Shown: one piece after another, positions 37,301-51,278 of the stretch
Layout of the letters: each line of letters opens with the position of its first letter
Numbering within the stretch: the first letter of the stretch is position 1
Source: Vigna angularis
Taxonomy: Eukaryota; Streptophyta; Magnoliopsida; Fabales; Fabaceae
NCBI RefSeq assembly: GCF_016808095.1
Contig: NC_068971.1
Span: 34,891,631 to 34,955,630, forward strand
Direction: 5' to 3'
DNA length: 64,000 nucleotides
Notes under the pieces: model-generated
Seen by the model: the letters and a program-made list of their open reading frames with translations, nothing else
Told to the model about the DNA's origin: nothing
The model's database searches: none
Program-made: the position numbers and the translations under genes

Positions 37301-40300
37301 TCCGGCAGGTCGGACCAAATGATAGGTTCTTTATCCAAGAACCTAGGAAAAACTCACTCCTTACTTTTCAAACACACACACCGACAAAGAAATGCTTCTT
37401 TTATTCACTTTCAATCAACAGAAAGAATACAGAGAGCTTAACCTCTCCCCCTCAGGACAATGAGTCCTGATCAACAATTCAATAAGGCAAAAAGATCCCT
37501 CCCCCAAACTAATCACAACTATTTATACAAGTTCAAAAGCTTTTCCCCGCTCCCCCTAACTGACCAAACAGTTAGACCAACTAACTATGTTTCTTTCTTC
37601 TCTCATAGACTAATAACGGTCTAACATAATTTGATTTTTCTTTCCATTATTAGCATCCTGATTAATGCATATACTTTTCTAGTTTAAACCTGCATTGTGT
37701 CCCAATAGTGGTTCTAGAATTTGACATTTCCAGTCACCAAGAGAATTGCAAACATAAAAAGGAAATGCTTTCTGATCGTTTGATAATTATTAATATGATA
37801 ACAACACACAATGATACAACTTCACTAGAAAACCCAAAATCGAATTGTGTAAGAAGCAATTAATGGTATCTGCTTCTAATTATATATGTTTATGTTTTTG
37901 GCAACAACTAAGTGGAATTATGTACCTCTCGGCCAGGTGCTATCTCTACAAAAACTCCATATGAAGCTATCGATTTGATTTCACAGTTCCTGAAGTATAG
38001 AAGGCAGCACAATTATACATACAATTTATCAACAAATTAGAAAATAATTAACGTAAAAAAAGATTATTCTTTGAAACCTTTAACATTATGATTTTTCATT
38101 CGATCCCTCAGTTTTAAGAGGTTGTAATTTAGTCCTCACAAATTTGCTTTTTCATTTCCCGTATATTACCTTGTATACTACCTTGGTTAGTCTGTCGTTA
38201 GTTTTGTCCGTTAAGTATTATTTTTTGCTTATTTTCTAGCCTCTCTAAATATCACACATTTTCTGTTTGGTCCCTTACTAGTCAGTCACGCAGGCACTTA
38301 GCAAACAAAACAATAGAACCCTAACCAAGAGAGTAAATGGGAACAAAAAAATAAAATTGAGGATTATCCGCGGACTGGTTGGGAGAATCATAATATAGAA
38401 GAAATTTGTGAGAAAAAAATGAGGAAACAAATATAATCAGCAAAAGAAGTGATAGCTACCTATATATATCACCGATAGTTGGAACCATCGCCAAACTACT
38501 AATAATAGCTTTAGACCTCTCTAAACTAGGCAAATCTTTCGCAAATATTTTCACCTGCAAAAGCCCAAGAAGACTTATTCATTTCATCGCATACCAATAG
38601 AATAGTTAACTGTAACAAAACAATCATGTAAAAGTGTGTCATTGTTCTCGTACAGTGCCATTATCGTCTGCATCAATAGCTTCTACTCCAGATTCCTCAA
38701 TAATGCTCTTGATTTTTTTCCCACCAGAACCAATTATAAGATTTACTCTATCCGGTTTTACCTAAAAAAAATATACACGTGATAACCCATTGATGATTAA
38801 GTGATAGCCAATGAAGGAGAAAAAAGGAAAGCACGAAACATACCTTCATAATGTGTATCAGAGGAGCATATTTGGAAAGCCTATTTGCCGGAGGAGGTGA
38901 GCAACTCGTCATTGCTTCTACATTAGGAAACAAAAGGGAGAAAAATATTTAAGATGTCAACAATAATCAAAGAAAATCAATTTTAAACTGGAAAAATATA
39001 AAAAAAAAATTATTCAGCATTCACCCATTTTATACTCGAGAGTTTTAACATTTTATTGTTCTGACAAATTGCTGAGTACACAGAAGTCTGTTTATAGGCT
39101 ATTTTGCTGAGTACCAAAAAATTACATTCTCTTCTCCTGAACTCTTGCTCAAATGACTCTCAACCTCCATTTAGTTTTCAGTTAGACATTTCCTCTCTCG
39201 TGTTTAAATCAAGGCAATAAGAAAAAATGAAATGACTTTCCCCAAAATCTGAAATTAGCTTATGCATAACAAGTTAATTAGCAGAAGTATTCTCACATAA
39301 CTTCTAAATTCTTATTTTTAACTTGTGCACAAATCAATTTAAGCTTATAGAAAAACTTATTTGTTTTTACTTTTTCACTCCTAAAAGTGTTTTAGATAAG
39401 TTGTCCAAAAATACCTTATGTACCTACTCACCTCCAAAATACTCGGATCTATAGTATATTCCTAGTTTGATAAACTTGAACTTAATCCAGTATTCCAATA
39501 TTCAACAACTTGATCGATTGAGTAGTAGACTTAGAACCAAAATCCGATAGTAAAGTATTTATCATTTTAGTAGCAAAAAGAGTAATAACTGAATATATTT
39601 TTCTTTTCTGTTACTGAGTTTCACTCAAGAAAGTCCAAAAGCCTATACATATACGCACTACCAGAGAGTACCTACCTAATTCTCTTTACTTTTATATTAC
39701 TATTATTTTAAACCTCTTACTTTAAACGTTGAAGAATCTTCGCAAATGCACTTTCATTTGGTACTCAGATATCATCTATATGAGAGTTCATCCTTAAGGA
39801 ATCCAATGCTCAATAAGGAGACTTTGCTCCTTTTGCAACTCGCCCAACACTGCTCCACCTTATGGTTAGAACACCCTATAACTATTTATTTATTTGTATA
39901 TTAACACAATTTTCTCGCAAAAATAATTTGCACTATTGTGTTTCATTTATTAATACTTTTTGTAGTAAACTAAAGTGAAATTATTTTTTAAAATATTCTA
40001 AAAGTACTTTTCTTTTAGAAAAATGAAAAATATATAAAAAATACTGATTAAAAACTACTCAAATAACATATACGTGATGTAATACATGAAAGCTGTAAAA
40101 TATTTTATGTATGTATGTGTGTAATTAACTACAGTAAGTTATTTAATTAAAACAACTTTTGATATATTGTTGGTGAAAGTACATGTTAATTCTCTGATTT
40201 TGAGATTAGCATCCACTCAACATTTGCCACGATAGAGTGTTGGAAATAAAACATTGTTTTCTGTTTTATGCCTAAGTTCAAGAAACAAACACACTTCTAC

Positions 40301-40912
40301 TTCTGATATAATACAATCAGATCGGACACAAACACAAATTCATTAACTGCAACATATATAGTAAAACTTGAGTTTTAACTTTACCAAGTATATGCTTCCT
40401 GCCATCTCTTGCTTGTTGGAGGGCCTTTCTCATTATGGGTAAAGTGATTCCACCCACCTGCAACAATTAGAAAACACTAGCATAAAAAATGTAGATACAA
40501 AAAGAAAATAACTTATTTAGGACAAGAAATGAATAAAAATGAGTAAATACATAATAAATGTTCTCCCTTTAAAAAAGTATCCTTTCAAAATATAAACAAA
40601 CGAGATAAGAGGAAGTAAGCATATCAAGATATTACATTAAAATGTTCATAGTACTTACCTTAATGTCCATTTGAAATGCTGTTATGCCATCTTCATTTCC
40701 AGCAACCTGCATTTTATCATTGTTGTTAGAAAATAAGAGAAATATCTAATGATATTATTTTTATATTCAAAATATTTTAAAGTATCCTATAGATGATTTC
40801 ATGAGAATTATTCTTCTTTTATATTTTATGAATTGTTTTCTTATTCAATTAGGATCTTTGTAATTATAGGCTTATTGATTAGAATCAAATTTGTTAAGAG
40901 TTTGATATATAG

Positions 40913-40945
<33 letters not shown>

Positions 40946-43900
40946 TATATATATATATAGGTATTTCATATTATATATGTAGGAATAAAATCTCCAAATT
41001 ATTTGCAGTAATTGTAAACATCCTATATAAAGTGGACTCTATTCTTTTCTCTAGACGCACAATTTTAGCTTGTCTTACACGTCTCTTTCAACATGGTAAC
41101 ATACTCTTTGACCCATTTTGTCACTATTTCTTTGTCTGACTTCCCAAAAAAATAGAAATTGAAACTCCAACTAGTCATCTTTGTCTAATCATATTGCCAA
41201 ATGTTCCCTGTCCGATTGACCCTTCTGTCTGTCATCCACACCACCAAACAGCCACCATCATCGTCAGCCACCCACTTCCTGGCACATCTTCCCTGTCCGA
41301 TTTGTTTTCTTATTTAATTAGGAACGTTGGAATTGTAGGCTTGTTTTATTAGAATCGTCCTTATTAAAATCTTATTTATAGGCATATCATGTATGTGTAT
41401 AGGAATAAAATCTCCAATAATTATTTTTATTTAATGCAATCAACCAATGCCACGTAGCCTGGATATATGGTTTCAGCCTATCATGCTATATTTTCTGTCC
41501 TAACATTGTTAAAATTATCTCTGTGGAGTTATACAAAAATTGAAATAGACAGAAAAAAAATTGAACAAACCCAACTCCCCAAGTACCATTGAAATAATCA
41601 CGTGAAAAAATAAGTATCACAAGTTCAATGATGTAAATCATAACCTTGAAATCCATATCTCCAGATGCATCTTCAGATCCAACTATGTCAGACAGAATAA
41701 GCGGAGTTCCATCTCCACCAAATTCCTTGGTGTCCAATACCAAACCCATTGCAATTCCAGCAATGGAACACTTGATAGGAACCCCAGCATCTTGCAATGC
41801 TAAGCAACCTCCACAAACAGAAGCCATGCTATAATAAAATAAAAAATTCGATATTAAACATAGAAACTTTAAAAGCTATGTAAGAGAAAATAACAGTAGT
41901 ATATTTTGAAAAAATATAAAGCAGTGCCTATTAATAGGATTACTTGTAATTGTATGTTGTGTACACATGTGTACTCTTATTTATATCTAAGAAGAGATAG
42001 AGTAATAAGGAACAGTATCAATGATTAATAATTGTTGTAAGTAGGATATTAAATGCATAACTAGAAATTGGTAGAACTAGAAGCTAATAGCAGTTGTTAG
42101 AAGATTCTAGAAAACTCTAGAGATATTGTTGTTAGTAGGATATTAAATGCATAACTAGATATGGAGGCTGCTGTTAGAACATGATAAAATTTGTAATTAT
42201 TACTTTAGAGTTAAGGTTTTCTATATATAGAGACTGATGTACCGTTTCAAATGAATTAATTTGACTAAAAATCTTCTTTCTTTCATATTAACTTTTTCAA
42301 GTATAATAAATATTTCCTAAGATATTTCCCTGTTTAATAGAATCAAATCATATTTTTAACACTCTCCCTCAAGCTAACTCATCTACCATGAGTCAAGCTT
42401 GTTACAAATGTCATCAGACCCCCTTAAGAAACTTGGTGAATATGTCAACTAGTTGGTTGTTGGAGCTAATAAAGCTTCACACATCGATTTGGTGTGGGTA
42501 GGTATATTAATATGAAATGTTAAGGAGCCGGTGGCACATGATGGCAATTGATTGAATCAGGCAGGCATAGTGGCTGCCAGAGAAGGTACAGCTCACAGTG
42601 TTGCATTAAAAGTTAGATGAGGCAGCAGCTGTTGGAGAGAAAATGTTTTCCAGAGGGCATGTCAACTACTTCAGAGCAAAAAATGCTCAAAGAGTGCATC
42701 AGGAGAGCAAACAAATGCCCAGAGAGCAGAAAGCTGCTAGGGAGCAAAAATTCTTAGAGTGGACAACAGCATTGGCATAGCAAACATGTCTGGAGAGTAT
42801 CGCAGAGCAAAATTCTGCTAAAGATCTCATTGACTAGAAATCCAAAAGGACACAGTGAGGGGAATATTACATAACAGTTTAGATCATGCACAAGTTTGTA
42901 AAAAGAGAAGGCTATTGAAAAGTTTCAGAACATAGAACATGAAAAAGACATCTTCAAGTTTGAGAATGGACTTTGCCCATCCAACAGGTAGAACAAAATG
43001 TATTGTTTTTCTTATTAGAAAATAGGATCTATCGCATTGTAGTACAATTTTCATGACATAACTATGAGGATGACCTAATCTCATAAGCTATGTATAATCT
43101 AAGCTAGGAGAAACTCTTAAGCACTAGTGTTAAACTCGAGGATCATGAGGGGATCGAAAAGACAAGAAAACAATCTGTAAAAATAGATATGAATGAGTAT
43201 GTGGGCTGCAGAAAGAATAACATAATTAGCATAAGGACTATATTTCTTAATTAACATAAAACGCAATATATCTAACAACTTTATTAGGCTAGATATTAGT
43301 TTTTGATTAGCACTAATTAGAGTCAGTTTGGACAAGTTTCTCCATAAGATCCTTGACTAGAAAGAAAATAAGAAAAATGAACTTACCTTCTCCATAAAAG
43401 CTAACTTGTAGAAGCTCTCTCGTATAGCTTCTCTAATTTTTTTATTTTTAACTTAGGCATGATCTAATTTTAGCTTATGGAGAACTCAACTCATTTTTCC
43501 CTTCCTATTTTTCTCTCCTAGAAGGACTCATGAAGAAGCTTGTCCAAACAGACCAAAGTCTTGTAATTACTCTAATTGGAAATTAAACTATAAGTACCAG
43601 AACATGTGTAGCCCGACAAGCATTTTCATTCAATCTTCACTATTTTAGAATAATCATGGAAAATGACAAAGAAATAAAGAAAATGGGGAGCTGAAAATGG
43701 AAAGAAGAAAAAAAGAAACTCACCTTGAAGAGCCATTACTTTCTGTGATAGTACTCTCAACACGTATAGTGTAAGGGAAATCATTTTCAGAAGGTAAAAT
43801 TCGTTCAAGGGATCTCTCGGCAAGCATCCCATGACCAATTTCTCTTCTGCTTGGGGCACCAATCCGGCCAACTTCCCCAACACTTGAAGGAGGAAATGAA

Positions 43901-46900
43901 TACTGCAAAATTTAAGAAGTAGACAATAATTATCATACGATATTAAGGGAAAAAATATAAAACATATAGATCTCAAATTCTTTTTAGTACACAAAGGCCC
44001 CACATGAGCAAGAAGTGTAGAGTGTAGACAAGGTTGGATATGTCATATTTACATCTAGTTTGCATGGGAAGAATACCCGAGAAAAACAAACTCTTGGAAC
44101 CCAAACTTTAGCTTGTTTGATTTGAGAAAAGGAAAACAGGCACATCCAAAATATTTGAGAAAGTCATACTTGAGTGCGGTTTGAAACAAGAACAACATAA
44201 ACCTTAAAGTTGAGAGGAGCAGCAGGAAGTTTATTAGATAGACGACAATAAAATCTGACACTCTTGATACCATGTTGAATATACTGAGAAACAGAGCGAA
44301 AATGAAAGTGTATGATTGCATGACTGTGCATAGAAAGATTATGAAGATGCCAAGGTTGTTGTGTACACTACATATGTTAACAGCCTAACAGAAAATTATA
44401 GCTTCATCAGGGTCATTTACAACGTCATGGTGACGAAAATTATAACAGCCTAACAAAAAGAATAACAGACAGCTAACAAGATAGAGCTAAACAAAAGTAA
44501 CAGGTATTAACATTCTACTATATTCTCCGGCAGATCAACAGGACATATAAGATTTGCTATTTGTGTCAGAAAACACAAGATTCTTTTAAAATGATCAAGA
44601 ATAAAAACTAAGAAAGCTAAATAAAGAATAATAAGGGATATAATCCTTGATTGTTAGCTTTACATATTTTCCTAGAGTATCTAATCATATCTACACATAT
44701 CTCCCTATTTATAAAGTATCATATCTTCAACAGGAGAAGTTAATATATGTTATCTTTCTAAGTAGTTTAGTTAGTATCAAGCTTAAGTCAATGTAACTTT
44801 GGAAGTATTAGATATATTGCGTTTTATATTAATTAGGAAAACGTAGACTTTTGATATTGTTTGATATTGGCAGATATTGTTGCTATTGTTTTTTAAAAAT
44901 ATTTTCTATTTATCATATTTATGTTTGGTTCCCATATATACTTGTATCATTCTTCATTATAATGTGTGTTTTAGACACAAGAAAAACTAATCATATACCT
45001 AATTTTACTATATTCAATAGGAAGTTTCGATGTTTTAGTTGTTTCCTTGAAATTAGTAGTTATTTTTTATTATCTCTGTAATCATTCTTGTTATAAATAA
45101 ATCAATTTACTTACTGAGAAAAACGCTCGACCACATTCAGAAAATTTTCTTACTGAGAAAATTTCTTGGTATCAAAGCTCCTGATCTAAAGGGCCCTCCT
45201 GTTTCCACAAAAAGTTCTTCAGTAAGTTTGACAAGATTCTATATATTGTTAGACTTTTCTAATGACTGCCTGATTTTCCAAAAGCTGTTACTATTCTGTT
45301 GAGTTTTCCGGTAACAAGAGCAACTCTTCAGTGAGCATAAAAGAAAAATAAACAAGCACTCCAATAACCCCAGCAGAACCAAATGGCGTAGCAGTTGCCA
45401 CCATGTCTACTTAACTAAAGGAGATCAAAGTTTATTCCTCCTGTCTTCAGTAGGCCTTTATGACCTACTAAATAGCAGTTCAGTGTTTATCTTGCCTTTT
45501 GGCATTTACAGTTTTAATAATGCACTATGCTAGACAACCAACAGGCACAAGTAGGGTGTTCATGACTCAATCTGAATTAGGTATAGAAAAATATAAAATT
45601 TAAACCAATCAGTTTTCTCTAGTTTGAATTTCTCAGCTTTTTTTAGCACAATTCAAGTTTACAATTTTTCAAACCTTTTGAAACAGCTCAAAGCGTCTAA
45701 CTTTTTAAATTTTTTATCACAATTCAAAGCAAAGCAACCTGATCAAGAATGAGTTGATTCCATTCACATCAATTAGGTTCCATAATCTACAAATGTGCAA
45801 AATTATGTTTTGGAAAAAAAAGGCAATATTATTGAAATATTCACTAATAATTCTCTCATTAAAGTGTGTCAACAATATATGTATTGTAATTTGCTTACAT
45901 AAACTAAATAGTAGTAAAAATAAAAATATATAATTATATAAGATTTATATCGTAGAGCTCCATGCATAGCAGTTAATTAATAATAGAAAAAGTCACATCA
46001 TTGCTTCCGTTTGTGTTTATCATTTTTTTTAAATCACGACTGATAACTGAATTTATAACTATCTCATTTGATTCATTTATTAGGCTAAAATTATGAACCC
46101 ATTTAATTGATTCGATTTGGATTTTTGAGTTAATTGGGTTTAATCCAAACTGATAAACAAATCAAGCCATCCAGTGTAGTAGTGTTTTTCAAATATGCTC
46201 AAATTTCTCAGAATAGGTAATATCCACAAAAATATAAGAGAACATAAAAGTAGCCAAATTTTAAAGAGACCTGTAAATAGAACCTCTTTAATTCATCATC
46301 ACCATCAAGTCCATCTATTCTTTGTGCCATTTGTTTATCCCCCAGTGTAACAACGGCCAGTGACTGCCAACCAGATAAAGCAAATTAATCACTCAGGTTA
46401 AGCTGCAGATTCAGTATCACTTACAAGTACTGAAAGTGGAACTAAAAGTAAAGTACAAAAGTAGAAAAGTATAGATACTCTTCCCAAGACTAGTGACCAG
46501 ACCCAAATTCATAATGACAGAAGCACACTGTTAGGTTTCTTGGAACAAGAAACCCAGAACTCACACCGAAAGACACCGTGCACACACTCTCTCACACAGA
46601 AAAACACTGTATAGTCTGTATTATTATTCTTGGTGACAAAGAACACAATTCGTAAGCTTCCAAGGGAGCCTTCTCCCTTTACACAGGATGCAATATTCCT
46701 GTCAACTAAGATACAACAAAACAACATGTCTGTCCCTAGACACTCCCTCTCCCTTATAAAGCTAACCCCTACCAGAAACAGACAACCAACCTCCTAACGG
46801 CCCACTTAACCCCCCTAACATCTATGTCTTATTTTTTTATTCCTTTCCTCCTTTCATAAACTCTCAAAGTCCTATCACATACTCTCTTGATCTTGGGAAA

Positions 46901-49900
46901 AGTCAGAGTGAAAAACACATGTAGAAGCTTCTTAAAACAACAAAGTCACAACTGAAGTGTCTAGCATTCTTGAAGAGAATTTGGAGAAAGTAACTCTTCC
47001 CAAGGTGGGTATTTTTTGGGGTAGCAATTAAGAGTTGCAATTTACAAAGTATTACTAAATCAGGTGTTCTATGCGATACACAAGGCTCAACAGATAACAC
47101 ACTATTCTGTCATCAGTAGGGCTGAGAAAATTATAGAATTTCATCTTTCTAAGTCATGTAATAACCTGAATAATCAATATATCGTTCCAATCACTTGTGT
47201 TAAAAGAACAAAGAGTTGATTTTATTAATTTTGTTCCTCCTTTGTATTTGTTCATTCTATGTCCCCTTCTAATAAAACTAATAAACAAACTAAAAGAGAT
47301 AATTAGATGGCATAAGCAAATATAGACACCAACATACATCATCCAGAGCATAAACTTCTAAACAAATAAAGTTGGCCAAGACCTGTGTTTCGCCTCTTGT
47401 AAAAAGAGCACTTCCATGTGCTCTAGGTAATAGGCCACATCTAGAGTTGATTGGACGTATTTCAGCAGGTGTTCGCCCATCACTCCTCTTTCCCCCCTGT
47501 TACAGACAAAATAAATCAATAAACATGGATCCATTAAGTTTGGTAATTCGTCAAGCCAACAAGTAATAAGGGATTGCAACTTCATTGTATCAATTACATT
47601 TACTTAAACTTAAAAAAATTATATATATAAAAAATACTATATCCTATTTTATAAAGAAACTCAACCCAAAAGATTAAGGTTAAAAGGAAGTACAAGAATT
47701 GTTTCATAACATGTTTCATAAGTAGAACTTTAGAAAGTATAGTATAGGCATGGACAAGTTAATTGCTTATAATACTTTGCCATAAAGAGATCAAGGAACT
47801 ATATCTAAATTCATTGAATAAGCTTGTTAGAATAATTTATCTTGATTATGTAACTATCGTCTACAACTATCCACCATTATCCTCCACTATTGTCTCTCTC
47901 TACTCATCTTTTTTTATGACGGACACCTAGTATGGTTCATCTCATTGAGATATAGGGATTATTCCACTGTGTTTTATCATTGTCAATCGTCATTGACTGC
48001 AACCTTTTCCACTGACAACCACCGAATTTGATGTGTCTTGCCGTGTGACATCCAACCTACCAGGTTTCTCATTGCTTGTGCAACCTCTCTTTATCACAAC
48101 TCGTCACATAAAGGCCACACACTTTGTTACCCTCACTGAAGAAATTTTACATCTCCTCCACAAGGGTCATCGAACCTCTTTGTCCCTATTTTTACCCTTA
48201 TTTCTTTGTTTTCAACTTTGGTTGAGAGACTTATCTCTCCTCTCAGGCTTCATCCGCTATCTCTCTCAGACTCTTCTTCCAATATTATTTGATGTCTTTT
48301 ACAGTTGGCACCCACTATGGTATGAAGAGTATTGTTGTTTCTAACTAGTGGTAATCATTGTATTATGATAGAGATACAAGTTGCTGGTTGCAAATAGTTA
48401 TTGGTTTTCTACTTAGTGTTGTTGCTATATTGGGCGTGTTGGCCTGCTGATTTGGGTGTTGTGATCTAGACCCTTTAAGTTGTTGTAATTCTAATTATTG
48501 ATAGATTCCTCTTTCAATATGCCTCCTTTTACTAAAAATGGATTCCTCGATGCTCCTTTTGTAGGAGAAAAGGTCACACTCGAAAGAACTGTTCTCTTTA
48601 CATGGTTTTCCTAACAAGACAACAAATTTCTTTCAGTCTAATAAAGTTGAACCACGATATACCAATGACTATCAAGAATATTTAAGGTTTAAAGTCCAAC
48701 AACCAAGAACCATCTTTCACCCATTCTATTTTGTCAAAATCTTGCATTATTGGTATTGCTTTCATCCAGCCAATTTGACAGAACTCTCCCAAAGACAGCA
48801 AAAACCATACAAAATATTATGTTCCATAGTAATCTTAATTATTTCACTATAAGTATTCATACCTCTACTATGCGCTTCCTCCAAAATTTGGATGTCACTT
48901 CCTTAAATACCAACTTGACATCTACCTCAGAAAACTGTAGCCGAAAAAGAAATACACATATGTTAAATAGTAAAACCAAATGGATTCAGAAAAACATGGA
49001 TACAACAGGGCAAGGCATGATCTCTACATGAATCAAGGAACAAAGTATAAACATTAAACAATTAAAATACACAAAAATAAATTATAAAGAACAATGTCAA
49101 TAGCCAGAAAGATTGACACAGAGTAGGATACTGCATACACAAAACAAGGAAGATATAACATGAGTAATATCCTCTTTTTGTCCCAGTTCTTGGGTGAAGG
49201 TGTAAATAAAGACATTATTAAAGAGAGAGCAGAGAAAATATTACAACGCAGTAGGGTATCATCACAAACAGATAAATTTATGGAAAACAAAGCCCAAGAG
49301 GTAAACAATGTAGCAAAGCTGGCCCATATTTCCTCATTGACAATGGTATTTCACCTAAAACAATCACAAGCAGAGAGGGGAAATCAATACAGAATTATGT
49401 TTCAAGACAACCTTTTGTAACTGTAGCCTTCTAATTTTTTTCATAAATCAAGTCACAACATATTCTGAATCCCTAAAGAACCAATTGGCAATCTTCCTTT
49501 CAGAATCTCAACTTTAGAAGAAAATAATTTATTTCTTATTATTTCATATTGCATACATTTCATATATATACATAAATTGATTGGATAATTTTGGAAACAA
49601 GCACAACCTAATCTAGGAAATAAATCGCTAAGATTGTGGGATGTTATGCAAGTAATAAAACCAAGATACAACAAATATATAAAATTAAAACCAATAGGAA
49701 AAAATCTAAATCATAAAATATCTTGACTCAAATTTTAGGAATCCTTTAGTCAACAGATGATGAGAGGCTTCATGCACACAAGCAGAAGAGAAACAACAAA
49801 AATATTTGCCAATACAGGTTTAGCAAAAGAATTCACTAAGAAACAATGAGAGAAGTACGAACAAGTCTCCTCAGGCCACAGAGAAACTACAAAACTTAAA

Positions 49901-51247
49901 AAAGAGAACAAGAATAATCAACTTATTTGAGCAATCCAGTCTGCTTGAATGTAAATCTTAGAAATGGCCTTAAAAAATAATATGAACTGAGCACGGAGCC
50001 TAAGTTAACCAAATATACATCACTTAATAATACATGTCAAAAAAATAGATAAAATAAATTAGAAATGTGCATAGTACTTACTAAAAGTGCCGGTTTGTGT
50101 GAAGTAGGCTTTATATGAACATCACCTTCGTCAACTTCACCATCAACAATTACTTCCTCATCTTCATCCTCATCCTCAAGAACCTCTGCAATCGTCTCAG
50201 AACTACTCCTCAGTTTTGAGTCATTTGAGACAAACCCATTTTCTGTGAGTATATTCAGAACCTTTTCTTCTAATGATGAAAGGGCTTTTCTTCTGGGTAT
50301 TTTGTTTCTAATCTGAAGAACTTTTACTATCTCATCACCTGCAATTTCCTGCACATTTCCTCGCACTTCAGTTTCTATCCAACCACTATTTAAAAAAACT
50401 ATTCATTGAAGTCTTCAATTATATCTTGTCTAACAAATATTAAGTAAAACCATAGTCCTCTCAAACAAGGACATGCAAGAAACTAACAATAGCAACAAAT
50501 GTGCAAAACCATATCATAAATGTCTAAGAAAACAGAAGTAAACTTCACACCAGATAAAAGTAACAAAACATGCTAGAGATTTTAAAAGAACAGTGTGGAG
50601 CAGGAGGGTGAAGTCTGAATGAAGTGAAATGCAGCACATAATTGAGTGATCTCAATGACATTGTGAAAGTGAAAAATATGGCCTGAGTCCAGAGAAGTAT
50701 ATTAATGGTACTGCATGCTTTTGAAATCCTCCCAGAATCTCAGTTTAAGTTTCAATGGCAAATTTTCAGTATGACACAATTTACACAAGTGGAGGAATTG
50801 TCTATGGAATAAGGTCAAATTCGAGGACCCAACTTATTTCAGGGCAGAGCAGCTGACCACAACAACACCAATAGCTATATCTTGAGACTCTCCCAAGAAA
50901 ATAAACTAGGGAAACTTAGGGTTTTTAATCCCTGTTCATCAAAGTGGACATAACAGCAACGTTTTTTTCCACTATAGTGGCCGTGATTGAGCACAGTGAC
51001 CACATCCCATAAACACTATGCAATTCAGCACCTGTTGCAGCCACCTGCCACTACTTGACAGCACTATATAGTGCCTCCACTGCACACAATTGATAACTCT
51101 GATTCAAGGATGTTATCTTTGAGCCCACTGGCGCAATCAGTAGTGGCACTAGCTCAACACATTTTAAAAAATTACAGAAAAAAGGAACCAGAATGCAGAG
51201 TTGTAAGAGTGGAAAACGAGGTGAAATAAGGATTAAAAGACATTATT

Positions 51248-51278
<31 letters not shown>

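Larger units (their letters stand above)
33953..37626 (-). mobile_element. Ty3/gypsy (chromovirus-like) LTR retrotransposon, non-autonomous
   Basis: LTRs of 307 bp at 33,953-34,259 and 37,320-37,626 begin TGATAGGTTC and end GGTCTAACA. They differ at one position that I could find. The element is flanked by TAATT at 33,948-33,952 and 37,627-37,631. It reads on the - strand, the same direction as the PNPase gene, and sits in the intron between PNPase exons 37989-37926 and 33648-33595. A purine-rich tract (GGAGGGGGGAGTA on the - strand) precedes the 3' LTR. The interior is 3.06 kb, too short for a full gag-pol: integrase is missing. Confidence 0.93.

Noticed and set aside
46529..46820. Complete LTR element at this site
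   Set aside because: Only one LTR is present and the flanks do not form a target duplication; called a solo LTR only.
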